A stretch of 64,000 nt of DNA from Alphaproteobacteria bacterium (GCA_030431825.1 JAUIIJ010000025.1:1-64000); one strand, 5' to 3'; numbered from the stretch's first letter, positions 26,904 through 36,331 are shown. Numbers and translations: made by a program. The notes: generated by a model not told the origin, from the sequence alone.

Positions 26904-28562
26904 ATGGCTGACCGATTTCGCATAACTCTGGCGCAACTCAACCCGGTTGTCGGTGATCTGACCGGCAACGCGGACAAGGCCCGCGCGGCGTGGGAGCAGG
27001 GGCGCAAGGCCGGCGCGGACCTCGTGGCGCTGCCGGAAATGTTCATCACCGGCTATAATGCGCAGGACCTTGTGATGAAGCCGGCCTTTCATACGGCGGC
27101 GATTGACGCGGTTCGCAAGCTGGCTGCCGATTGCGCTGACGGGCCGGCGATGGCCATCGGCGGTCCGTGGCTCGAGGGGACGGAGCTTTATAACTGCTAC
27201 ATGATCCTCAGGGGCGGGCAGATTGTCAGCACGGTGTTCAAGCACCACCTGCCGAATGAAACCGTATTCGACGAGATGCGCATCTTCGATACTGGGCCGC
27301 TTGGCGGACCTTATGCGGTGGGGGATGTGCGCATCGGGTCGCCCATCTGCGAGGATGCGTGGCACGAGGATGTCGCGGAAACGCTGGCGGAGACCGGGGC
27401 AGATTTCCTGCTGATTCCCAATGGATCGCCCTATTACCGCGACAAATTCGAAACCCGGCTGAACCATATGGTGGCGCGGGTTGTCGAAACCGGCTTGCCA
27501 TTGATCTATCTCAACATGGTGGGCGGGCAGGATGACCAGGTCTTTGACGGAGGCAGTTTCGCGCTGAACCCCGGTGGCGAACTCGCCCTGCAAATGCCGC
27601 TGTTTGACGAGGCGATCCAGCATCTGGATCTTGAGCGTGGCGATACCGGTTGGCGCATCCTGCCCGGTGTCGAGCATTCCCATCCCGACGCATATGAACA
27701 GGATTATCGCGTGATGGTGACGGGATTGCGCGACTACATGGCAAAGTCGGGTTTTTCCAGGGTCCTGCTGGGTCTCTCTGGGGGCGTTGACAGTGCCATC
27801 GTCGCGACCATTGCGGCGGATGCGCTGGGGCCGGAGAACGTGCGATGCGTGATGCTGCCGTCGGAATACACCAGCGATGAGAGCCTTGCCGATGCCGAAG
27901 CCGTCGCCGAGGCGCTCGGTTGCCGGTACGATTACGTCCCGATCAGCGAGGGGCGCGCCGCGATCACCAGGACGCTTGCGCCGCTCTTTGCGGGCACCGA
28001 GCCGGGGCTGACCGAGGAAAACATCCAGTCTCGGCTGCGCGGGCTGCTCCTCATGGCGATGAGCAACAAGTTTGGCGAGATGTTGCTGACGACCGGCAAC
28101 AAATCCGAGGTCGCGGTGGGTTATGCCACCATCTACGGCGACATGGCGGGCGGCTATAATCCGATCAAGGACCTTTACAAGACGCGGGTATTTGAAACCT
28201 GCCGCTGGCGCAATGCCAACCATCGCGACTGGATGATGGGGCCTGCGGGCGAGGTGATCCGCCCCAACGTGATCGACAAGCCACCGTCGGCGGAACTGCG
28301 GGAAGACCAGAAAGACAGCGACAGTCTGCCGGACTATCCGGAGCTCGATGCGATGCTGGAGATCCTCGTGGACAGGGACGGGTCGATTGCGGATTGCGTT
28401 GCGGCAGGGTTTGACCGGGCAACCGCGCAAAAGGTCGAGCGGCTGATCTACATGAGCGAATACAAGCGGTTTCAGTCGGCTCCCGGGCCGCGTCTGACCA
28501 AGGCGGCGTTCTGGCTTGACCGGCGCTATCCGATCGTCAATCGCTGGCGCGACCCAAGCTGA
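26904..28562 (+). CDS. nadE: Glutamine-hydrolysing NAD+ synthase
   Basis: NadE (552 aa) makes NAD+ from nicotinic acid adenine dinucleotide using ammonia from its own glutaminase domain. The nitrilase-type domain (about 1-260) has the Glu-Lys-Cys triad in LVALPEMFITGYN, VFKHHLPNETVFDE and GSPICEDAWHED. The synthetase half has the ATP-pyrophosphatase loop LLGLSGGVDSAIVATIAAD and TTGNKSEVAVGYATIYGDM. I take ATG 26904 (MADRFRITLAQLNP) with gggggc upstream; an ATG 33 bases earlier lacks a ribosome site. It ends one base before the opposing zincin gene. Confidence 0.96.
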   Translation: MADRFRITLAQLNPVVGDLTGNADKARAAWEQGRKAGADLVALPEMFITGYNAQDLVMKPAFHTAAIDAVRKLAADCADGPAMAIGGPWLEGTELYNCYMILRGGQIVSTVFKHHLPNETVFDEMRIFDTGPLGGPYAVGDVRIGSPICEDAWHEDVAETLAETGADFLLIPNGSPYYRDKFETRLNHMVARVVETGLPLIYLNMVGGQDDQVFDGGSFALNPGGELALQMPLFDEAIQHLDLERGDTGWRILPGVEHSHPDAYEQDYRVMVTGLRDYMAKSGFSRVLLGLSGGVDSAIVATIAADALGPENVRCVMLPSEYTSDESLADAEAVAEALGCRYDYVPISEGRAAITRTLAPLFAGTEPGLTEENIQSRLRGLLLMAMSNKFGEMLLTTGNKSEVAVGYATIYGDMAGGYNPIKDLYKTRVFETCRWRNANHRDWMMGPAGEVIRPNVIDKPPSAELREDQKDSDSLPDYPELDAMLEILVDRDGSIADCVAAGFDRATAQKVERLIYMSEYKRFQSAPGPRLTKAAFWLDRRYPIVNRWRDPS

Positions 28563-28955
28563 TCATTCCCACCAGCGGTCGATCCGGGCGATGTCGTCGT
28601 CGGACCAGCCGAAATGATGGGCAAATTCATGGATCGTGACATGCGCGATCAGATCCGCGAGCGCGACACCGCGCCGTGCGCGCCATTCCGCGAGGATCGG
28701 CTCGCGGAACAACCACACCATATCGGGCTGCTCCGGCTGATCCCAGACCGATTTCAGTGTCATGGGTGTGCCGTCATACAGCCCGGTCAGGTGCAGAGGA
28801 TCACTGATCCCGAGTTCGCGCAGCATCTGTCGTGACGGCCAGTCGGCAACGCAAACCGCCACATCGCGCGCCGGGCCGCGAAACGGCTCGGGCAGCGTGT
28901 TGACCGTGTGGCGGGCCATGGTTTCGAACTCGTCAAGGGATGGGGGCTCGGGCAT
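28563..28955 (-). CDS. Small zincin-like metallopeptidase family protein
   Basis: This protein is 130 aa from the ATG at 28955; an in-frame ATG at 28982 would add nine residues. The zinc motif HEFAHHFG lies near the C-terminus, preceded by LADLIAHVTI, and the protein ends DDIARIDRWWE. This matches the short bacterial zincin family often annotated DUF1025 or metallopeptidase. Peptidase activity is not proven for the family. It is tail-to-tail with nadE with no spacing. Confidence 0.8.
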   Translation of the reverse strand: MPEPPSLDEFETMARHTVNTLPEPFRGPARDVAVCVADWPSRQMLRELGISDPLHLTGLYDGTPMTLKSVWDQPEQPDMVWLFREPILAEWRARRGVALADLIAHVTIHEFAHHFGWSDDDIARIDRWWE

Positions 28956-29006
28956 GCGCGCTTTATGACGCAGGCTCGCCATGACCGGAAGACACCGGGC
29001 GCATGG

Positions 29007-29921
29007 TCACAACATCAGTTGATAGCTGTGAGGTACGTAATGAAAGCCATCGCCGCGTGTTTCGACATAGCCGACCGCCGGCCATGGCATATGATAGCCG
29101 ATCATGGGGATCCCGTCGGTGGCCAGCATCCCGAGGATCTTGCGTCGGGTCCGGGCGGCCATCTCCTTGTCCATGTCGAATTTCACTTCCCAGTCGGGAT
29201 AGGCGAGCGACCAGACATAGTGATTGGTGAAATCAGCACCGATCAGCAATTGCCGGCCCCCACTGTCCAGCAGGTAGGCCATGTGCCCCGGCGTGTGACC
29301 GAAAGCCTCCATCGCGGTGATGCCGCCAGTCACGTCGGCACCGTCGGCGATGAACGTGGTTTGTTCGGCCAGAGGTTTCATCCTGGCATCGAAGGTGTCG
29401 TTGCCCATGGCGCTCCAGGCGTCGAACTCGGCCGATCCGGTGACATAGCGGGCATTGGGAAAGGTGGGCGCGTCGCCGTTCATCACGCCGCCGATATGAT
29501 CGCCATGCATATGCGTGATGACCACGACATCGACCATGTCGGGCGTGTATCCGGCGGCAGCCAGCGCGGCGGTGGTGCCCTCAGCCGACAGACCGGTATC
29601 GAACAGCACAAGCTCGGCTCCGGTGTTGACGATCGTGGGGGTGAAAAAGAACTGCGCCTGGTCCGTCGGAATATGCGCCGCGTCCGAGGCCTCCTTGAAC
29701 GCTTCGGGGGACACGTTCATGCCGAATATGTTCTGCGGGTCCCCGACCGTGCGGGTGCCGGCGAGGATCGTGGAGACCTCGAACTCTCCCAGTCTGAAAC
29801 GGTTGTAGGGCGGATTTGACGCGCTCATCATCGGGGCGGCGGCACGGGTGCGGGCCGCGGCGGTGGCGAGCGGCAGGGCAGCAGCCCCCGCCAATGCGGC
29901 GCGACGGGTGAGTCTGGTCAT
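29007..29921 (-). CDS. Exported metallo-beta-lactamase-fold hydrolase
   Basis: This 304-aa protein begins MTRLTRRAALAGAAALPLA, a twin-arginine-like signal, so it is probably exported folded. Metal ligands are in THMHGDHIGG and FGHTPGHMAYL, with the aspartate in LLIGADFTNHYV and a C-terminal His in IGYHMPWPAVGY. Quorum-quenching lactonases and other hydrolases share this layout; the substrate cannot be told. I chose ATG 29921 at the signal peptide; the long upstream extension is not protein-like. Confidence 0.85.
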   Translation of the reverse strand: MTRLTRRAALAGAAALPLATAAARTRAAAPMMSASNPPYNRFRLGEFEVSTILAGTRTVGDPQNIFGMNVSPEAFKEASDAAHIPTDQAQFFFTPTIVNTGAELVLFDTGLSAEGTTAALAAAGYTPDMVDVVVITHMHGDHIGGVMNGDAPTFPNARYVTGSAEFDAWSAMGNDTFDARMKPLAEQTTFIADGADVTGGITAMEAFGHTPGHMAYLLDSGGRQLLIGADFTNHYVWSLAYPDWEVKFDMDKEMAARTRRKILGMLATDGIPMIGYHMPWPAVGYVETRGDGFHYVPHSYQLML

Positions 29922-30035
29922 CGGGCGGTCTCCTGTGTTCGGTGCATGATGTTCATGATAGAGCCGTTCCGGCATTTGGCCACGTGTTGTTCGGCCCCTG
30001 GTGCGGCGTGCACCGAGATGTGATAGGGTGATGCC

Positions 30036-30464
30036 GTGAGCGCGAACAAGACCCAGCCGAACGATGCAAATGTGAGCGATTTTCTCGCTGGCGTCGAGCC
30101 GCGCCGCCGCGCGGAAGAGGGCGCGCGTCTGGATCGGCTGTTTCGCAAGGTCACGGGGTTTGAGCCGCGGATGTGGGGCGGCAGCATCGTGGGGTACGGG
30201 CGCTATCACTATGTCTATGACAGCGGGCGCGAGGGCGATTTCCTCGCCACCGGGTTTTCCCCGCGCAAGGCGGCGCTGTCGATCTATATCATGCCCGGCT
30301 ACGGGGATTTCGCGGATATTCTCGGGCGCTTGGGCAAACATCGGATCGGCAAGTCCTGCCTTTATGTCAACAAGCTGGCGGATATCGACATGGGGGTGCT
30401 GGGCGGGTTGATCCGCGCCGGGCTTGACGATCTTGGAACGCGTTGGCCGGTGCACCGCGAATGA
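30036..30464 (+). CDS. DUF1801 domain protein
   Basis: This 142-aa protein starts at GTG 30036. It has the DUF1801 (YdhG-like) pattern: FLAGVEPRRRAEEGARLDRL, EPRMWGGSIVGYGRYHYVYD, FLATGFSPRKAALSIYIMPG and a C-terminal LGKHRIGKSCLYVNKLADID. Members are small cytoplasmic proteins without a fixed function. gltX follows 71 nt later on the same strand. Confidence 0.8.
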   Translation: MSANKTQPNDANVSDFLAGVEPRRRAEEGARLDRLFRKVTGFEPRMWGGSIVGYGRYHYVYDSGREGDFLATGFSPRKAALSIYIMPGYGDFADILGRLGKHRIGKSCLYVNKLADIDMGVLGGLIRAGLDDLGTRWPVHRE

Positions 30465-30535
30465 TGCGCCAGTTGGCGCTCTGGCTGGACAATGGTGCAT
30501 CCCTGTGACAACAGGTCGCCGAACAGGAGACACCG

Positions 30536-31867
30536 ATGACAACCACCCGCTTTGCCCCTTCGCCTACCGGCTATATCCACGTCGGAAACCTGCGCACGGC
30601 GCTGATGAACTACATGATCGCGCGCAAGGCGGGTGGCACGTTCATCCTGCGCATCGACGACACCGATCCCGACCGCTCCAGGGAATCCTATGTGGACGCG
30701 ATCAAGGAAGATCTGGACTGGCTCGGGCTGCACTGGGATCGTATCGAGCGGCAATCGGCGCGGTTGGACCGCTATGCGGAGGCCGCCGATCGGTTGCGCG
30801 AGATGGGACGCTTTTACGAGGCGTTCGAGACACCGACCGAACTCGACCTCAAGCGCAAGAAACAGCTGAACATGGGGAAACCGCCGGTCTATGATCGCGC
30901 GGCGCTGAGCCTGAGCGATGCGGAAAAGGACGCGCTGCGCGCCGAGCGCGGGGATGGCGTCTGGCGATTCAAGCTTGACCACGAACGGATCGAGTGGGCT
31001 GACGGTATCCTTGGCGATATCTCGATCGACGCGGCCAGCGTCAGCGATCCGGTGCTGATCCGGGGTGACGGGCAGGTGCTCTATACGATCGCGTCGGTGG
31101 TCGATGACACCGAGATGGGCGTGACCGACGTGGTGCGGGGCTCGGATCACGTGACCAATACCGCGACACAGATCCAGATCATGCGCGCGCTTGGTTTCGA
31201 ACCGCCGCGCTTTGCCCATCATTCCCTGCTGACCGGTCCGCAGGGCGAGGCGTTGAGCAAGCGGTTGGGGACACTGGCGCTGCGTGACCTGCGCGAACGC
31301 GGGGTGCAGCCGATGGCGCTCCTGAGCCTGCTGGCGCGGCTGGGGTCGAGCGATCCGGTGGAACTGCGCGGCAGCATCGACGAACTTGTCGATGGGTTTG
31401 ACATCTCGCGCTTCGGCAGCGCGCCGACCAAGTTCGATGTCGATGACCTGTTTCCGCTGACCGGTCACTACCTGCAGGGCCTGCCGCTGTCGGACGTGCG
31501 CGAGGCGGTGGCGGCGGCGGGCGTGCCGGATGAGCTCGCCGAGGCCTTCTGGCTGATGGCGCGCGACAACATAACGACGCTGGGCGATCTTGAGCCCTGG
31601 TGGATCCTGTGCCGGGACGGCGCCGAGCCGCTGATCGCCGAGGAAGATCGCGCATTTGTCGCAGAGGCGATGTCGCTGTTGCCCGATGCGCCCTATGACG
31701 GCGAAACGTGGAAAAGCTGGACCGACGCGGTCAAGGCGGCGACCGGGCGCAAGGGGAAGGGTCTGTTCATGCCCCTGCGCAAGGCGGTCACAGGGTTGGA
31801 GCGCGGACCAGAAATGGCGGCGCTGATGCCGCTGATGCAGGTCGTGCGCGCGCGCCTGAAAACCTGA
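30536..31867 (+). CDS. gltX: Glutamate-tRNA ligase
   Basis: GltX (443 aa) charges tRNA-Glu (and tRNA-Gln in organisms using GatCAB). The class I signatures are present: FAPSPTGYIHVGNLRTAL (HIGH version HVGN, residues 14-17) and EALSKRLGTLALR (KMSKS version). It is shorter than the roughly 470-residue standard enzyme and lacks the zinc-finger cysteines, which fits the second, shorter GltX of alphaproteobacteria. Another copy may exist elsewhere, and charging specificity is then open. aggaga precedes the ATG. Confidence 0.93.
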   Translation: MTTTRFAPSPTGYIHVGNLRTALMNYMIARKAGGTFILRIDDTDPDRSRESYVDAIKEDLDWLGLHWDRIERQSARLDRYAEAADRLREMGRFYEAFETPTELDLKRKKQLNMGKPPVYDRAALSLSDAEKDALRAERGDGVWRFKLDHERIEWADGILGDISIDAASVSDPVLIRGDGQVLYTIASVVDDTEMGVTDVVRGSDHVTNTATQIQIMRALGFEPPRFAHHSLLTGPQGEALSKRLGTLALRDLRERGVQPMALLSLLARLGSSDPVELRGSIDELVDGFDISRFGSAPTKFDVDDLFPLTGHYLQGLPLSDVREAVAAAGVPDELAEAFWLMARDNITTLGDLEPWWILCRDGAEPLIAEEDRAFVAEAMSLLPDAPYDGETWKSWTDAVKAATGRKGKGLFMPLRKAVTGLERGPEMAALMPLMQVVRARLKT

Positions 31868-31876
31868 AAAGGCGTC

Positions 31877-31931
31877 GGCTCCCGTGGAAGCTGCGGGAGC
31901 CTCCGGCGGGAGTATTTGTCCAAAGCTGAAG
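31877..31931 (+). repeat. Hairpin plus Roseobacter-type intergenic repeat after gltX
   Basis: A hairpin (ggctcccg / cgggagcc, 31877-31901) is followed by ggcgggagtatttgtccaaa and gctgaag. The same core, GGxGTATTTG-CCAAAG-TGAAG, recurs twice at 62166-62292. It probably acts in 3'-end formation of gltX. Confidence 0.65.
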
Positions 31932-31941
31932 CGGTGATGGA

Positions 31942-32520
31942 TCAGTGACCCGATGTGGTCACGATGCGGGCCTTCATCGCGGCGAGCCGGTCGTCGACAT
32001 AGGCGATCTGTCGCGCGGTCAATTGCTGATGGCGCGGATAGCGCGGGGCGTCGCGGTCATCGAGGATCGGGGTTTCCCAGCCCTGTGTCGTTTGAAAGAA
32101 GCGGTCGGCGCCGCCTGTGCCGAATTCCCTCAGATAGCCCTGAATTACCACGTCGAGATAGCTGAGCAGGATCGGATGGCGATCTGTCGGCGTGGTGTGG
32201 TGCGTCTGCGGCACGCTGTAGACAGCGATTTCGACCGGTTTGGTCACCGGGTGGGTGACGGACGAGGTTGCCGGTATGCGATCATAGGCCCATTCGCGCT
32301 GATCCAGGGCCTGCCAGTCGTCATTCGGAACATGGGCGATCACACCGTCGATCGTGGTGCCCGGCGCCGGTATCACGGTGAGGAAGGCAGCCGGGCGCAG
32401 ATCGGTGTGCCGCCAGGCGCGGCACCAGCCGGTCAGCCGCGCCGGTTGCGGATTCGTGAAGTCGTGGGTCGCGCGGTTCACGAGGCTGCCGTAGCCGAAA
32501 AAGTATGGGTCCGCCGTCAT
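31942..32520 (-). CDS. Gamma-glutamylcyclotransferase-like protein
   Basis: This 192-aa protein has the family glycine loop YFFGYGSLVNRATHDF at residues 6-21 and GVIAHVPNDDWQALDQREWAYDR, where the Glu in the REW segment may be the catalytic acid. GGCT-like enzymes form 5-oxoproline from gamma-glutamyl amines or act in glutathione turnover; the bacterial substrate is not known. It diverges from the Rrf2 regulator, with a Crp/Fnr-type box between them. Confidence 0.8.
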   Translation of the reverse strand: MTADPYFFGYGSLVNRATHDFTNPQPARLTGWCRAWRHTDLRPAAFLTVIPAPGTTIDGVIAHVPNDDWQALDQREWAYDRIPATSSVTHPVTKPVEIAVYSVPQTHHTTPTDRHPILLSYLDVVIQGYLREFGTGGADRFFQTTQGWETPILDDRDAPRYPRHQQLTARQIAYVDDRLAAMKARIVTTSGH

Positions 32521-32540
32521 GCGTGCCTGTGCTGTTGCTA

Positions 32541-32554
32541 TTGATGTATGTCAA
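32541..32554 (+). promoter_or_regulatory. Crp/Fnr-type box (FnrL or Dnr site)
   Basis: TTGATGTATGTCAA matches the TTGA-N6-TCAA consensus exactly and TTGAT-N4-ATCAA in 9 of 10 positions. It is centred about 66 nt before the Rrf2 gene start, as expected for activation at -41.5 with a short leader, and about 27 nt before the opposing gene. Confidence 0.65.
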
Positions 32555-32613
32555 ACCGCTTTTTCGCGCGATGTGCGACAAGTTGCAATGCGAACGATGC
32601 GGGGGGCATGGGC

Positions 32614-33060
32614 GTGAGAATCACCAAGAGAACCAATATCGCGGTGCGGTTGCTGATGTATTGCGCGGCCAATGGCGGTCGACTCGTCACCAAGGCGGAG
32701 ATCGCGGAGTGTTGCAACGTGTCCGAGAACCATCTGGCGCAGGTGATAAACCAGTTGAGCCAACTGGGCTATTTGCGCACACAGCGCGGACGAAACGGCG
32801 GAATGGCGCTGGCGCGTACACCGGCGACCATCCGGATCGGCGATGTCTTTCGGGACGTCGAGGGCAAGCCGCCGATCACGGAATGTTTTGCGGATGCGGA
32901 TAACAGCTGCCCGTTTGTTGCGTCCTGCCGCTTGCGTCTGGCGCTGATGGATGCGGTATCCGCGTTCTACGCGAGCCTCGACGATATCACGCTGGATGCG
33001 CTGGTATGTGAGAACACCGACCTGTTGCGGATCCTGCAACCGGTTGCCTGCGCGCGCTGA
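32614..33060 (+). CDS. Rrf2 family iron-sulfur transcription regulator
   Basis: From the GTG at 32614 (VRITKRTNIAVRLLMYCAAN) the protein has 148 aa. It holds a winged helix (IAECCNVSENHLAQVINQLS recognition region) and three cysteines at 91, 99 and 105, in TECFADADNSCPFVASC. Spacing 8 and 6 is that of the rhizobial iron regulator RirA, unlike the 6 and 6 of IscR. NsrR-type nitric oxide sensing is an alternative, supported by the Fnr-type box upstream. An ATG at 32608 is possible, but ggggg sits better for the GTG. It abuts the ABC permease tail-to-tail. Confidence 0.85.
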   Translation: MRITKRTNIAVRLLMYCAANGGRLVTKAEIAECCNVSENHLAQVINQLSQLGYLRTQRGRNGGMALARTPATIRIGDVFRDVEGKPPITECFADADNSCPFVASCRLRLALMDAVSAFYASLDDITLDALVCENTDLLRILQPVACAR

Positions 33061-35589
33061 TCATTCTCGTCCGCGAAGGACGCGCGCGGGGCGGCTGGCC
33101 AGTGGACGCCACGAAAAGCCCATCCCGGCGAGCAATGTCGCCAGGATGCCTCCGGCCACGATGCCCAGGGCGGAGGGCCAGATCACGGTGAAATCGGTAT
33201 CCATGATGAAGTGGCTGACGGCCCAGCCGCCGGCGATGCCGGCGGTGAGCGCCACGCTGCCTGCGGCGGCGCCCAAGAGGGCCGCGCGCAATGCGAAGCT
33301 GGTCAGGATGCGTGCGCGCGCGGCGCCGAGGGTCTTGAGCAGGGCGGCCTCGTATGTGCGGGCCTGTTCGCCGGCTGCGGCTGCTCCTATCAGCACGAGA
33401 AAGCCGGTCAGCAGCGTCGCCGCGGCGCCATAGGAGGTGGCCGCGGCCAGCCCGGCAAGTACGTCGGAAGCGCGGTCGATGGCATCGCGCACGCGAATGG
33501 CGGTGATGTTCGGGTAGGCATTCGCCAGTTCCCGCAGGATCCGGCTTTCGGCGGTGTCCTCGGCATAGACCGTTGCGATGAAACTGTGCGGGGCCCCGGC
33601 CAGCGCAGAGGGATTCATCGACATGACGAAACCCAGCCCGCCGGTGGAAAAATCGACTTCGCGAAAGCTGGCGATCGTGGCAGTTATGTCGCGTCCCAGA
33701 ATGTTGATGGTGAGCGTGTCGCCAAGGTTGAGACCCAGTTCCGCGGCTTCTTCGGCGGCGAAGCTGATCAGCGGCGGGCCGTCATAATCGGCGGGCCACC
33801 ATTTCCCGGCGAGCAGACGCGTGCTGTCCGGCATCTCGGCGGAATAGGTCAGGCCCCGATCGCCTTCGACGACCCAGTGACCGCCGGCGACATCCTGGGC
33901 GGGGCGACCATTGATGCGGGTCACGATGCCGCGCAACATCGGGGCGGTTTCCACCCGGCTGACGGCAGGGTCGGTCGAGAGCCGCCGGGTGAAGCCGTCG
34001 ATCTGGTCCTGCTGGATGTCGACAAAGAAATACGAGGGAGCGATGTCGGGCAGGTTTCCGGAAATCGCGTTGCGCAGGTTGCCATCGATCTGACCGACTG
34101 CCGCGAGAACCGACAGGCCGAGGCCGAGAGACAGGACAACCGAAGTCGCGCCTTCGCCCGGTCCGGAAATCGCCGACAATGCCCATCGCAGGGCAGGGCG
34201 CCCGCGCGCGAGAGTGCCGCCACGCCGCGCAATGGCGCGGATGAGGAAGGCGGACATTGCCAGCAGGGCGAGCGCAAAGGCGATGCCGCCGGTGGTCCAA
34301 AGGGTCAGCCGCGCGGTTCCGCTGAACCAGGTTGCAAGGCCGACAAGCGTGGCAACGCCGATCGCGAGGGTGGCGAGGTAGCGCAGCGGCGGAATGAGGC
34401 GCGCGCCGGCGAGCGCATCGCGAAACAGGCTCGCGGGGCGCACGTCTTCGGTGCGCGCGAGTGGCCAGAGTGTGAAGATCAGCGCCGTAAGCAAACCATA
34501 GATCGCCGCTTCGGCAAGCGGAGCGGGGTAGATGGTAAAGGCAGCCGGAATCGGGAGTTGGGCCTCGATCAATGGCGCGACGAGAATTGGCACCATCGCA
34601 CCGAGGATCACGCCGAGCGCAATACCCGCCAGTGACAAGAGGCCGATTTGCAGGAAATAGGTCTGAAAGATTGTCGTGCGATCGGCGCCAAGAGTGCGCA
34701 GGATTGCGATGACATTGGTCTTGTCCGCGAGATAGGCGCGCACGGCTGCGGACACGCCGACACCCCCCACCGCAAGCCCCGACAGGCCGACAAGAACCAG
34801 GAACGATCCGAGCCGGTTCACGAATTCGGCCACGCCGGGTGCCCCGTTGCGGGAATCGGACCAGCGCAGCCCGGAGTTTTCGAACCGTGCGCGCGCTTCG
34901 GCGGCCAGCCGGTCAAGGTCGGTGTCCGGCGGGAGGGTGAGACGGTATTTGGTGGAGAAGAGCGATCCGGGCGATAGTAGGCCAGAGTCGGCCAATGCCG
35001 TGGTCGCGACCAGCGTGCGGGGGCCGAGACCGAAGCCCTCGGAGGCTCCGTCAGGTTCGTGCACCAGCGTAGCCATCAGAATGAAATCCTGGGTGCCCAG
35101 CCGGAAGGTATCGCCGGCAGTGAGACCAAGGCGATCCATCAGGACCCGATCCATCACCGCGCCGGGTTGACCATCACGCCCCTTGAGCGCCTCGTGCAGC
35201 GGCATGTCGGGGTCCAGCTGTGCCTTGCCGATGAGGGGATAGGCGTCATCGACCGCCTTGACCTGCGTCAGTCCGCGTTCTGTTTCGCCGTCACGCGCGA
35301 CCACGGCCATCGAGCGGAAATCGACGATTTCCGAGATCTCCGTGGCGGTGTCGCGCATCCACAGGCGTTCATTCTCGGACGCAAAGCGATAGGTGAACCT
35401 CATCTGGGCGTCACCGCCCAGCAAGGCCGCCCCTTCACGGGTCAGGCCGGACTCGATCGAAGCGCGGATCGTGCCGATTGCGGCGATGGCGGCAACGCCG
35501 AGTGTCAGGCAGGCGAGGAAGATGCGAAACCCGCGCAGCCCGCCACGCAACTCGCGCCGGGCAAAGCGCGACGCGAGGCGCAGGCTCAT
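33061..35589 (-). CDS. FtsX-like ABC permease (YbbP type)
   Basis: This 842-aa permease has an N-terminal helix with a large extracytoplasmic domain, an FtsX block of membrane helices around residues 260-420, a second periplasmic domain (about 500-700) and a C-terminal FtsX block (about 720-830). The two-block layout is that of YbbP, which pairs with the ATPase YbbA. The ATPase gene overlaps it by 4 nt. In E. coli ybbAP lies divergently beside tesA, exactly as here. A role in lipid or hydrophobic-substrate handling is inferred from that. Confidence 0.85.
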   Translation of the reverse strand: MSLRLASRFARRELRGGLRGFRIFLACLTLGVAAIAAIGTIRASIESGLTREGAALLGGDAQMRFTYRFASENERLWMRDTATEISEIVDFRSMAVVARDGETERGLTQVKAVDDAYPLIGKAQLDPDMPLHEALKGRDGQPGAVMDRVLMDRLGLTAGDTFRLGTQDFILMATLVHEPDGASEGFGLGPRTLVATTALADSGLLSPGSLFSTKYRLTLPPDTDLDRLAAEARARFENSGLRWSDSRNGAPGVAEFVNRLGSFLVLVGLSGLAVGGVGVSAAVRAYLADKTNVIAILRTLGADRTTIFQTYFLQIGLLSLAGIALGVILGAMVPILVAPLIEAQLPIPAAFTIYPAPLAEAAIYGLLTALIFTLWPLARTEDVRPASLFRDALAGARLIPPLRYLATLAIGVATLVGLATWFSGTARLTLWTTGGIAFALALLAMSAFLIRAIARRGGTLARGRPALRWALSAISGPGEGATSVVLSLGLGLSVLAAVGQIDGNLRNAISGNLPDIAPSYFFVDIQQDQIDGFTRRLSTDPAVSRVETAPMLRGIVTRINGRPAQDVAGGHWVVEGDRGLTYSAEMPDSTRLLAGKWWPADYDGPPLISFAAEEAAELGLNLGDTLTINILGRDITATIASFREVDFSTGGLGFVMSMNPSALAGAPHSFIATVYAEDTAESRILRELANAYPNITAIRVRDAIDRASDVLAGLAAATSYGAAATLLTGFLVLIGAAAAGEQARTYEAALLKTLGAARARILTSFALRAALLGAAAGSVALTAGIAGGWAVSHFIMDTDFTVIWPSALGIVAGGILATLLAGMGFSWRPLASRPARVLRGRE

Positions 35590-36281
35590 TCCGCTGCCTC
35601 ACGTTCGATCTCCGGCGCGATCGTGCCGTCGCGCAGGCGGATCACCCGGTCGCAGCGGGCGGCGAGTTCGCTGGAATGGGTGACCAGAACCAGCGTCGCG
35701 CCATGCCGGTCGCGCAGGCCGAAGAGCAGGTCCATGATCGCGGTGCCGTTTGCCTCGTCAAGGTTGCCGGTGGGCTCGTCCGCCAGCAGGATGTGCGGAC
35801 GTGGTGCCGAGGCGCGGGCCAGCGCCACGCGTTGCTGTTCACCCCCGGACATCTGTGTCGGATAGTGATTGGCGCGACTGGCCAGCCCCACGGTCTCCAG
35901 TTCGGCGGCGGCCCGGTCAAACGCATCCCTTGCCCCGGCAAGTTCCAGCGGTGTCGCCACGTTTTCAAGCGCCGTCATCGTCGGGATCAGGTGAAAGGAC
36001 TGAAAGACAACGCCCATGTGATCGCGGCGGAACCGGGCCAGCGCGTCTTCGTCCATTGTGGTCAGGTCATGGCCAAGGGCGGTGATCGACCCGGATGTGG
36101 CCTGTTCCAGCCCGCCCATCAACATCAGCAGCGACGATTTGCCTGAGCCCGACGGGCCGATCAGCCCGAGGGTCTCGCCACGGTTCACGTCCAATGTGAC
36201 CGAGTGCAGGATATCGACAGGCCCGGCATTGCCATTCAGCGACAAAGAGGCATCTTTGAGGGAGAGGATCGGCTCGGACAT
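35586..36281 (-). CDS. ABC transporter ATPase (YbbA/LolD type)
   Basis: This 231-aa ATPase has Walker A GLIGPSGSGKSSLL, signature MSGGEQQRVALARA and Walker B HILLADEPTGNLDEANG. The LDEANG ending and size belong to the LolD/MacB/YbbA group that works with FtsX-like permeases. ATG 36281 (MSEPILSLKDASLSL) is preferred; ATG 36314 would overlap the divergent esterase promoter. It is coupled to the permease by a 4-nt overlap. Confidence 0.9.
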   Translation of the reverse strand: MSEPILSLKDASLSLNGNAGPVDILHSVTLDVNRGETLGLIGPSGSGKSSLLMLMGGLEQATSGSITALGHDLTTMDEDALARFRRDHMGVVFQSFHLIPTMTALENVATPLELAGARDAFDRAAAELETVGLASRANHYPTQMSGGEQQRVALARASAPRPHILLADEPTGNLDEANGTAIMDLLFGLRDRHGATLVLVTHSSELAARCDRVIRLRDGTIAPEIEREAAE

Positions 36282-36331
36282 GGGCCCCGGTTCATTAGGT
36301 GTGACAGATGGCATATGGAGCGATTGACGGA

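Noticed and set aside
26475..28430. A 651-codon open frame antisense to nadE
   Set aside because: nadE and the MORN gene account for the sequence.
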